Shown here: piece after piece, positions 7,615 through 13,654 of the stretch
Layout of the letters: each line of letters begins with the position of its first letter
Numbering within the stretch: position 1 is the stretch's first letter
Assembly: GCA_036822015.1 (NCBI GenBank)
Contig: DAISIL010000066.1
Coordinates: 1-16,490, forward strand
Direction of reading: 5' to 3'
Source of the DNA: DAISIL01 sp036822015
GTDB taxonomy: Bacteria > Bacteroidota > Bacteroidia > Cytophagales > Bernardetiaceae
DNA: 16,490 nucleotides
Program-made: the position numbers and the translations under genes
The notes under the pieces: model-generated
Told to the model about the DNA's origin: nothing
Seen by the model: the letters and a program-made list of their open reading frames with translations, nothing else
Databases searched by the model: none

Positions 7615-7662
7615 ATTACCTTTGCACCTACACAAGAGGTTTTGTGCAGGCACAAAGGTAAT
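7615..7662. repeat. 48-bp inverted repeat (hairpin) in the accA leader
   Basis: The arms 7615-7635 and 7642-7662 pair over 21 bp with three mismatches around a 6-base loop (GAGGTT). The stem begins ATTACCTTTG and ends CAAAGGTAAT. No T-run follows on either strand, so it is not a standard terminator. It lies between the small membrane gene (stop at 7674) and accA (start at 7585), so in the minus-strand transcript it forms a leader hairpin for accA. Each arm also carries TACCTTTG, a match to the Bacteroidota -7 element: minus strand at 7653-7660, plus strand at 7617-7624. The minus-strand copy could be the accA promoter, though I see no good -33 partner. Confidence 0.75.
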
Positions 7663-7673
7663 CAAAAAGGAGA

Positions 7674-7880
7674 TCATCCTGGCACTTTTTCGTTGGGGCA
7701 GGCTTCACCGGCCGGCTTACCGCAATACCCGCAGGCACCATCTCCCTTTTGAAGAAAAGGACTTTGGCTGGCACAGGTTCCCCTGAACTCTCCTTTTTTG
7801 AGCAAAATGAGCCGAATGGTCATTAGTCCAAAAAACAATCCTACAAAAACTAAGGCGGCAATAACGGTGAGCATTCCCAT
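7674..7880 (-). CDS. Small single-pass membrane protein with Cys cluster
   Basis: A 68-residue protein: one TM helix at residues ~4-27 (LTVIAALVFVGLFFGLMTIRLILL), then a short tail with KKGEFRGTCASQSPFL and CGYCGKPAGEAC. The four cysteines at 36, 50, 53 and 61 in a C-x13-C-x2-C-x7-C pattern could bind zinc or another metal. Small proteins with this 'GEFRGTCAS...CxxCG' layout recur in Bacteroidota, usually annotated only as 'membrane or secreted protein'; that is from memory and unchecked. The function is unknown. The gene lies between the coiled-coil gene and accA, all on the minus strand, with 42 bp on the upstream side, and could be co-transcribed with either. A plus-strand frame over the same stretch has no family features. 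Confidence 0.75.
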   Translation of the reverse strand: MGMLTVIAALVFVGLFFGLMTIRLILLKKGEFRGTCASQSPFLQKGDGACGYCGKPAGEACPNEKVPG

Positions 7881-7922
7881 AATGGCTATTGGTTGGCTTT
7901 GGTTGGTGATAAGATAACGGAT

Positions 7923-8540
7923 TTATCCCTTCAAGAGTTGCTCAAAGGCTTTCTTGATGTGTTCCCAGGAGGCGGTCATCTCTTTCGTGAAGGAATCCAT
8001 GCGGGCTTCGTTTTCGATGCGCTTGGTTTTGATCTGCTCTTTGAAGTCCTCGACACGCTGGGTGATCTCTTGTCGTCGCTTCTCGGCTTCTTCGCTCCAT
8101 TCGGCCTGGTTGAGGGCTGCCTGAGCTTGCAGGGCTTCGACACGCCCTCGGACACGCCCAAACTCCTTCGTTAGCTCTTCGCTGTACTTTTCGGTATTGC
8201 CAGCAATTTGGGCTTCGATCTTGGCCGTTTCTTCTTTGAAATCATGGGCAGCCTGGTTGAGCTTCTTGAGGTAGGCTTCGTAGGCTTCTTTTCCTTCGGC
8301 TTTGCCTAAGGCAAACTGCACCTGAAGATGCTCCCAACGTTGGCGAAACTTCTCCCGCTGCTCCTGCGAGATCACGCCCTGCTCCTCCATGCGTTGGGTG
8401 GTGGCAGTGATCTGTTGGGCGATCTGCTCACGTTGGTTATCAAAGTGCTGACGGGCATTTTGGCTGCTCTGCTTGAAGAGTTCTGCCCAGGCTTCTACTT
8501 CTTGTTGTAAAAATTCAAAGGTACTTTTGGGTGCGCTCAT
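7923..8540 (-). CDS. Helical coiled-coil protein, function unknown
   Basis: A 205-residue, almost entirely helical protein rich in Glu, Gln, Ala and Lys, without a signal peptide, TM helix or Cys. It starts MSAPKSTFEFLQQEVEAWAE and ends ASWEHIKKAFEQLLKG. Amphipathic repeats run through the length (for example REQIAQQITATTQRMEEQG, EEAEKRRQEITQRVEDFKEQ), giving a pattern like apolipoprotein- or phasin-like surface helices. Database hits to apolipoprotein domains in such proteins are usually compositional. It has its own strong promoter (TATCTTTG at 8570-8577), with a short leader of about 22 bases. It may be a cytoplasmic stress or granule-associated protein, but nothing in the sequence proves it. 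Confidence 0.8.
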   Translation of the reverse strand: MSAPKSTFEFLQQEVEAWAELFKQSSQNARQHFDNQREQIAQQITATTQRMEEQGVISQEQREKFRQRWEHLQVQFALGKAEGKEAYEAYLKKLNQAAHDFKEETAKIEAQIAGNTEKYSEELTKEFGRVRGRVEALQAQAALNQAEWSEEAEKRRQEITQRVEDFKEQIKTKRIENEARMDSFTKEMTASWEHIKKAFEQLLKG

Positions 8541-8569
8541 GAATGGTATTGGTTTGAAAGTGTGCTAAA

Positions 8570-8577
8570 CAAAGATA
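8570..8577 (-). promoter_or_regulatory. Bacteroidota-type -7 element for the coiled-coil gene
   Basis: On the minus strand this reads TATCTTTG, an exact TAnnTTTG. A TTTTTG at 8598-8603 lies 20 bases upstream as a good -33 element. The predicted start of transcription is near 8563, giving a ~22-base leader before the ATG at 8540. Of the promoters in this window it fits best. It lies in the 81-bp gap below the SpoIIE-type gene. Confidence 0.65.
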
Positions 8578-8621
8578 GCCTTTTTTGGGGGCATTTCCAA
8601 AAAGATAAGCAAAAATGTCCC

Positions 8622-10850
8622 TTAGGTTTTGACACGGATACGCCCCCCGATGATGAGTACATCGTCGATCTGCTCCTGTCCGTTCATCCAATCGAAGAGG
8701 GCTTTTTCCAGGTAAACTTCCTGCTCCGGCATGGGCTGCTGGTGTATCTCGAAGAGCAACTGCCGAAAGTTTTTACTGCCAAACTTGCGGTCGCGCTCTC
8801 CCCCAAACTGATCCTGAAAACCATCCGAAAAGATGTAAAACGTTGTCTCGTGTTGGCTCAGGTCGATGGTGTGTTTGGTGAACAGCCGGCGTTTTTCTTT
8901 TTGGAGGCCTCCCACGGGCAGGCGGTCGCCTTTGATGCGGTGCATCTCTCCGTTTTGGATATAAACCAGGGGATTTTTGGCACCGGCAAAGAAGAGTTTT
9001 TGTTGGCTGCGATCTATACAACAGACGGTCATGTCCATACCGTCGCGGTTTTGGGTTTCTTGTTGGCGCAGGGTTTTTTGGATGCCCATGTGCAAGCCGG
9101 CTAGCATCATTTCGGGGGAGGTAACACCCATCATGCGTACCATCTGATCGAGTAAATTGTGTCCAATCAAGGACATAAACGCTCCCGGAACGCCGTGTCC
9201 GGTGCAGTCAGCGGCAATGACGATCGTCAAATCACCTACCTCGGCGTGCCAATAAAAATCGCCGCTGACCTTATCGCGGGGCAACAGCAAGACAAAAGCC
9301 TCGTCAAAACTTTGGGTGATGCGTTCTTTTCGGGCCAGAATGGATTGCTGAATACGGCTGGCATACTGGATGCTATCGGATACTTTGCGGCTCTGCTCGG
9401 CCAGTTGTTGGCTTTGGATGAGCAGTTGTTCGTTTTGGATGCGGATTTCGCGGTTTTTTTCGTCGAGGATTTTGGCGGAGTGTTCGAGGATCTCGTTTTT
9501 TTCGGCGAGTGCCTGGTTGGCTTGTAGCGTTTGGGTCTCGTAGTGCTTGCGGTCGGTGATGTCGTGCAGGACGAGCAAGACGGACAGTCCGTCGAGTTCT
9601 TCGATCAAATAATAAAAAATTTCGATCCAGCAGCCTTCGGGTCGGTCGTGGTGGCGATGCAAGAAGGTATCCTCCTGGCGTTTTCCTTCGAGGATGTCGG
9701 CCCATTTGTCCTCAAAATCTAGCTGATCGGCGTGATTCATCAGCAAATCAGCGTAGTGCTGGCCGCGTACCTGGATCAGTGAAAACCCGAGAAGAGAGGC
9801 AAAGTTAGCGTTGCCCTGCTCCACACATCCCTGTCCATCCAGGCGCACGATGGCGTTGGCGCGGTTGAAGGCGCGTATCTGCGATTCGTACTCCTGCAAG
9901 CGTCTGCGCTCGCGGGAGACATCCCGAACGATCTGAATCACTTTGGTTACTTGTCCGCTTTCATCCACGACGGGGGAGTAGATACCGGCCAGCCATTTGC
10001 GCATCTTTTGGTTGCGGTGCAGATAGGCGAAGGTATCCTCAAAGGTTTGTCCGCCGGAGAGTTGTTCCCAAAATTGGGTTTCGTCGGTGGCATTGAGCCA
10101 GATGGGCTGGAGGGCATCGTGTTTCTTTCCGATCAAGTCCTCGGGTGTGTAGCCCATCGCCCGAGCAAACTCCTCACTCAACGAGTTGATGGCACCATCG
10201 GGGGTGTATTGGGCCGTTAGCATGGTACGGTTGATGGCGTTGAGCTGTCCCCGCAAGAGCAACCGCAGACGGCGGGCATTTTGTGCAAACAAGATCGCGA
10301 CGGTGAAGTTGAGTACCCCGAGCATTGTGCCATTGATGACAAACAAAAAGGTGCTGTGGGTATGCCCCCTGGCAAAGAGCTCCACAAATAGCGCATCCGT
10401 AAAACCCGAGATCAAACAAAGCAAGACAAACAAAATGAGCCAGCGTTGGGTCTGCCAGTACGAGGAACACACCCAGCTACCGGCCAGGGGCAGCATCGCC
10501 CAAAGCATCACAAAGCCGCTTGCCGACAGTCCGCCCATCAGCCATTGCAAAAAAAACGGGTGCAAGATGGACGATAAGATGACAGCGTTACGGACTTTAT
10601 CCAGGTTTCCTTTCGTGTAGAGCCGCCATAAAGCCCACAGGATCAAGCCCACATAAGCCAACGGCAACACCCAAACATAGGGATTGGCGAGCCAGGCAGC
10701 CAATCCCACCCAGACCAAGCCCAAAAGCACCAGCAGCACACTCAGATTGGCTAGCCCGTACTTTTGGCTGCGCAATCGGTCGGTGTCTGTGCCGCGATAC
10801 GTATGTTGCACGTATCGGGTACGCCAGCCTTGCTTGATCTGTTTCCACAT
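8622..10850 (-). CDS. Membrane PAS-PAS-SpoIIE serine phosphatase
   Basis: A 742-residue signalling protein. The N-terminus (~30-195) holds about six TM helices, probably an integral membrane sensor. Next come two PAS domains, ~205-315 (PDGAINSLSEEFARAMGYTP, PAC end VIQIVRDVSRERRR) and ~325-440 (FNRANAIVRLDGQG, PAC end LLVLHDITDRKHYETQT), a coiled-coil linker (~440-500) and a PP2C/SpoIIE phosphatase domain (~510-742). The phosphatase has the metal-binding signatures PRDKVSGDFYWHAEV (~522), IVIAADCTGHGVPGAFMSLI (~548-565), FAGAKNPLVYI, KGDRLPVGG, FYIFSDGFQDQFGGERD and the terminal EQIDDVLIIGG. Such enzymes dephosphorylate anti-sigma-factor antagonists or similar proteins in response to a sensed signal; the ligand and partner are unknown. 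The gene starts 16 bp below the cobalamin adenosyltransferase gene and is probably expressed from its promoter. Confidence 0.93.
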   Translation of the reverse strand: MWKQIKQGWRTRYVQHTYRGTDTDRLRSQKYGLANLSVLLVLLGLVWVGLAAWLANPYVWVLPLAYVGLILWALWRLYTKGNLDKVRNAVILSSILHPFFLQWLMGGLSASGFVMLWAMLPLAGSWVCSSYWQTQRWLILFVLLCLISGFTDALFVELFARGHTHSTFLFVINGTMLGVLNFTVAILFAQNARRLRLLLRGQLNAINRTMLTAQYTPDGAINSLSEEFARAMGYTPEDLIGKKHDALQPIWLNATDETQFWEQLSGGQTFEDTFAYLHRNQKMRKWLAGIYSPVVDESGQVTKVIQIVRDVSRERRRLQEYESQIRAFNRANAIVRLDGQGCVEQGNANFASLLGFSLIQVRGQHYADLLMNHADQLDFEDKWADILEGKRQEDTFLHRHHDRPEGCWIEIFYYLIEELDGLSVLLVLHDITDRKHYETQTLQANQALAEKNEILEHSAKILDEKNREIRIQNEQLLIQSQQLAEQSRKVSDSIQYASRIQQSILARKERITQSFDEAFVLLLPRDKVSGDFYWHAEVGDLTIVIAADCTGHGVPGAFMSLIGHNLLDQMVRMMGVTSPEMMLAGLHMGIQKTLRQQETQNRDGMDMTVCCIDRSQQKLFFAGAKNPLVYIQNGEMHRIKGDRLPVGGLQKEKRRLFTKHTIDLSQHETTFYIFSDGFQDQFGGERDRKFGSKNFRQLLFEIHQQPMPEQEVYLEKALFDWMNGQEQIDDVLIIGGRIRVKT

Positions 10851-10866
10851 AGGATGGTTCCCTGGT

Positions 10867-11430
10867 CTATTGGCTTTTGCTGGGTATCCAGGGTACTTCT
10901 TCGATGTGCAGTTCTTGTGCCATCAGGCGCGTCAGGACAAACAAATAATCGGATAGTCGATTGAGATACTTCAAAATCACCTCGGAGACCTGTCCCATAT
11001 CGGTATCTTCGTGCAAGATCAAGCACATCCGCTCGGCTCGGCGACAGACCACTCGGGCAATATGCCCCGCTGATACGCTCACATGTCCGCCTGGCAAGAC
11101 AAAATTGCGCATCGGCGGTAGTTGTTCGTCCATGCGGTCGATGGCCTGCTCAAGGGCTTCGATGTCTGCCTCGGCCAGCTGGGGCAGCCCAGCGGTGGGT
11201 TTCTTGGGGTCATCGGCCAGCAACGATCCCATGACAAAAAGGCGGTCTTGGATGCGCAGCAGTTCCTCTTGTCGGCTTCGGTTGATGGGCTGATCGCGGA
11301 GCATTCCCAGATGGGCATTGAGTTCGTCCACCGTGCCGTAGGCGGCGATGCGCTGGTGTGTTTTGGCGATGCGTCGCCCACTGACCAGTGAAGTTGTGCC
11401 TTTGTCTCCCGTTTTTGTGTATATTTTCAT
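10867..11430 (-). CDS. PduO-type ATP:cob(I)alamin adenosyltransferase
   Basis: Transfers the adenosyl group of ATP to cob(I)alamin to make coenzyme B12 (adenosylcobalamin). The 187 residues match the PduO/MMAB family: KIYTKTGDKGTTSL (2-15) as the ATP-binding N-terminal loop, YGTVDELNAHLG (31-42), RNFVLPGG, the CRRAER signature (129-134) with its catalytic Arg/Glu residues, and YLNRLSDYLFVLTR near the C-terminus. The ATG at 11430 is supported by the conserved M-K-I-Y-T-K-T-G start. It is divergent from ppx across a 72-bp gap. It is the probable first gene of a transcription unit with the SpoIIE phosphatase gene 16 bp downstream. No methylmalonyl-CoA mutase or B12 transport gene is present in the window. 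Confidence 0.95.
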   Translation of the reverse strand: MKIYTKTGDKGTTSLVSGRRIAKTHQRIAAYGTVDELNAHLGMLRDQPINRSRQEELLRIQDRLFVMGSLLADDPKKPTAGLPQLAEADIEALEQAIDRMDEQLPPMRNFVLPGGHVSVSAGHIARVVCRRAERMCLILHEDTDMGQVSEVILKYLNRLSDYLFVLTRLMAQELHIEEVPWIPSKSQ

Positions 11431-11502
11431 TTACTTTACCACTAAATTTTGTATAAAAGTACGATTCTCTTCTTACATTGCACAATAAATCCTGAATAAA
11501 TC
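11431..11502. promoter_or_regulatory. Divergent promoter region, cobalamin adenosyltransferase / ppx
   Basis: This 72-bp AT-rich gap separates two divergent start codons. On the minus strand TACTTTTA is preceded 21 bases upstream by TTG, close to the Bacteroidota -33/-7 pattern. On the plus strand TACATTGC, preceded 22 bases upstream by TTG, is a weaker match with one mismatch. I see no cobalamin-riboswitch signature (B12 box) in so short a space. The two promoters overlap, so use of one may affect the other. Confidence 0.4.
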
Positions 11503-12411
11503 ATGCTCGAGGCAACGCACCGACTTGCCGTCATTGATATAGGCTCCAATGCTATCCGTCTCCAAATCAGCCATGTACATCCGCATCAGCAGTATCCACG
11601 CTTCAAGCGGCTAGAATATGTGCGCTTTCCGTTGCGGCTCGGCGATGAGGTTTTTGAACACCGAATCATCGGCCCTGATAGCATCCAGCAGTTTTTGGAC
11701 TTGATGCAGGCCTACAAAATTCTGATGCGGCTCTATGGCGTAGAAGACTACATGGCTTGTGCTACCTCTGCCATGCGCGAGGCACAAAATGCTCCCGAAG
11801 TCGTGCAGGCGGTCTGGCAACAGCACCAAATCCGTATCGAGATCATCAGCGGGCAGCGCGAATCCGAAATCCTGGGTAAGTCCATCGAACACCTCACCTT
11901 TGCGGGTGCGTATATGCACGTGGACGTAGGCGGCGGCAGTACGGAGATCAATTTTTATGAAGATGGTCAGAAGCTATCCGGGCGGTCGTTTCCGTTGGGC
12001 GGCGTGCGGCAGTTACGGGATCGGGCGGCGGCCGAATCTGTGCGCCTGGAGATGTTCCAGTGGATACGGCGGCAGTCCTTGCGTTTGAGCAAAATTCCCA
12101 AAGGCATTGGTACAGGTGGAAATATCAACAAATTGCATGGCTTGATTACAGGAAAAGAAGCAAATACCGTTTCTTTTAAGGCTCTCAAAGATACCCACCA
12201 AAAAATTGCCGAGCTACCTTACCAAAAACGCATCAGTACCTTTGATCTCAACACCGACCGCGCCGATGTTATCGTAACGGCCGGAGACATCTACCTCCAA
12301 ACGATGGAAATTGCGAAGGTAAAGAAAGTCATCATCCCGCATCTGGGCTTACGCGAGGGGATGCTGCGCCTGCTCCTGGAGCGCAATCAAATTCCAGTAA
12401 AAATTCCCTGA
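11503..12411 (+). CDS. Ppx/GppA-family exopolyphosphatase or (p)ppGpp phosphohydrolase
   Basis: Hydrolyses terminal phosphates of inorganic polyphosphate or the 5'-phosphate of pppGpp, as an ASKHA-fold enzyme in the cytoplasm. The 302-residue length is that of the short Ppx form, which lacks the C-terminal HD-like domain. The first nucleotide-binding loop is AVIDIGSNAIRLQI (9-22), then ACATSAMREAQN (~86-97), the catalytic region ISGQRESEIL with Glu120, the phosphate-2 loop HVDVGGGSTEINFYE (~138-152), and a C-terminal LGLREGMLRLLL. Which substrate is used cannot be told from the sequence. nuoD follows after 8 bp, so the two are very likely co-transcribed. Confidence 0.92.
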   Translation: MLEATHRLAVIDIGSNAIRLQISHVHPHQQYPRFKRLEYVRFPLRLGDEVFEHRIIGPDSIQQFLDLMQAYKILMRLYGVEDYMACATSAMREAQNAPEVVQAVWQQHQIRIEIISGQRESEILGKSIEHLTFAGAYMHVDVGGGSTEINFYEDGQKLSGRSFPLGGVRQLRDRAAAESVRLEMFQWIRRQSLRLSKIPKGIGTGGNINKLHGLITGKEANTVSFKALKDTHQKIAELPYQKRISTFDLNTDRADVIVTAGDIYLQTMEIAKVKKVIIPHLGLREGMLRLLLERNQIPVKIP

Positions 12412-12419
12412 CAATCAAG

Positions 12420-13628
12420 ATGATCCAATACCAATACGACCCCGAACATCACGCCCGCTCCGTCCCGACGCGCTACCGTCCCGAGGACTTACAAGCCCAT
12501 GAGCTGCTCCTCAACGTGGGCCCCCAGCACCCGTCCACGCACGGTGTCCTGCGTTTGGAGGTCATCACGGATGGTGAGCTGATCGTTGATGTCGTGCCGC
12601 ATATCGGGTATCTGCACCGCTGCTTCGAGAAGCACGCCGAAGCCTTGAGCTATCCCCAGATCATTCCCTACGTGGATCGAATGGACTACGTGGCCGCCAT
12701 GAACAGCGAGCATATCTACGCCCTGGCCGTGGAGGCCATGCTGGGTATCCAGGATCAAATCCCGCCTCGGGTGGAGTACAGCCGCGCCCTGGTCTCGGAA
12801 CTCAACCGCATCGCGGCTCACTTCATCTCCTTAGGTACCTACGCCTTAGACATCGGTTCTTTTACGCCCTTCTTGTGGCTCATGCGCGACCGCGAGCATA
12901 TCTTGCGGCTCTTTGAGTGGGCTTCAGGGGCGCGATTGCTCTACAACTACATCTGGATTGGGGGGCTGTACTACGACCTTCCGCTGGGCTTTGAGGAACG
13001 CTGCCTCGAGTTTGTGCAGTACTTACGCCCAAAACTGAAAGAGTTGGAACAGATCATTGTAGAAAATAAAATTTTCATTAACCGTACAGCCAATATTGGC
13101 ATCCTCCCCGTTAATCTTGCCGTAAATTTTGGCATCACTGGCCCCATCTTGCGGGCCTCCGGTTTGGCCTATGACCTCCGACGGGTAGAGGGCTACTCCG
13201 TTTATCCCGAGCTGGATTTTGATATTCCCGTAGGCACGGGCGCGATGGGAACCACCGGTGACTGCTGGGATCGCGTCTATGTGCGGGTACGGGAGTGTTA
13301 CGAATCGCTGCGGATCGTGGAGCAGTGTGCCGAGCGGCTCCTGAAAGCCCACCCGCGCACCCGCGACTTCGACCCCCAGGCGGCTGTCCCGCGCCGTGTC
13401 AAGCCTGCGGAGATGGATTTTTATTTTAGGGGGGAGAACCCCAAGGGCGAATTGGGCTTTTTTTTCAGGACGACGGGCAAAAAAGATATTCCCTGGCGGG
13501 TTAAGGTACGCGCCCCCTCGTTTTGTAACTTGTCTGTCTTGCCCGAAATATCTCGGGGATGCCTGCTGGCCGACCTGGTGGCCATCGTGGGTTCGCTCGA
13601 TATTGTGTTGGGTGAAGTAGATCGCTAA
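12420..13628 (+). CDS. nuoD: NADH-quinone oxidoreductase subunit D
   Basis: The 49-kDa subunit of respiratory complex I, in the peripheral arm next to the quinone site. The 402 residues begin with a short variable leader, then LLLNVGPQHPSTHGVLRL (29-46). The quinone-site His and Tyr are present: His41 (THG) and Tyr90 (RMDYVAAM), equivalent to His38 and Tyr87 of the Thermus subunit. Further family blocks are VVPHIGYLHRCFEKHAEAL, RIAAHFISLGTYALDIG, FGITGPILRASGLAYDLRR, MGTTGDCWDRVYVRVRE and the C-terminal FCNLSVLPEISRGCLLADLV. The length and motifs look complete and functional. No other nuo gene is in the window: ppx lies 8 bp upstream and smc 26 bp downstream. The gene is therefore either separated from the nuo cluster or a second copy. 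Confidence 0.95.
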   Translation: MIQYQYDPEHHARSVPTRYRPEDLQAHELLLNVGPQHPSTHGVLRLEVITDGELIVDVVPHIGYLHRCFEKHAEALSYPQIIPYVDRMDYVAAMNSEHIYALAVEAMLGIQDQIPPRVEYSRALVSELNRIAAHFISLGTYALDIGSFTPFLWLMRDREHILRLFEWASGARLLYNYIWIGGLYYDLPLGFEERCLEFVQYLRPKLKELEQIIVENKIFINRTANIGILPVNLAVNFGITGPILRASGLAYDLRRVEGYSVYPELDFDIPVGTGAMGTTGDCWDRVYVRVRECYESLRIVEQCAERLLKAHPRTRDFDPQAAVPRRVKPAEMDFYFRGENPKGELGFFFRTTGKKDIPWRVKVRAPSFCNLSVLPEISRGCLLADLVAIVGSLDIVLGEVDR

Positions 13629-13640
13629 ACGAAAAATGTG

Positions 13641-13648
13641 TATTTTTG
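13641..13648 (+). promoter_or_regulatory. Bacteroidota-type -7 element just upstream of smc
   Basis: TATTTTTG matches TAnnTTTG. Its end is only 6 bases from the smc ATG (13655), so if used, transcription would begin at or within a few bases of the start codon and make a nearly leaderless mRNA. The upstream -33 position has no obvious TTG. Read-through from nuoD is an alternative way to express smc. Confidence 0.4.
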
Positions 13649-13654
13649 TCGGTT

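Noticed and set aside
7615..7662. Rho-independent terminator
   Set aside because: A strong hairpin but with no T-run after the stem on either strand, so it was listed as an inverted repeat instead.
7598..7786. Plus-strand open frame of 62 codons
   Set aside because: It covers the accA leader hairpin and the small Cys protein gene. No recognisable features; the minus-strand protein has a clear TM helix and Cys pattern.
8562..9104. Plus-strand open frame of 180 codons
   Set aside because: Antisense to the SpoIIE phosphatase domain, whose minus-strand motifs are unmistakable.
11431..11502. Cobalamin riboswitch ahead of the adenosyltransferase gene
   Set aside because: The gap is only 72 bp, far too short for the usual structure, and no B12-box-like sequence was seen.
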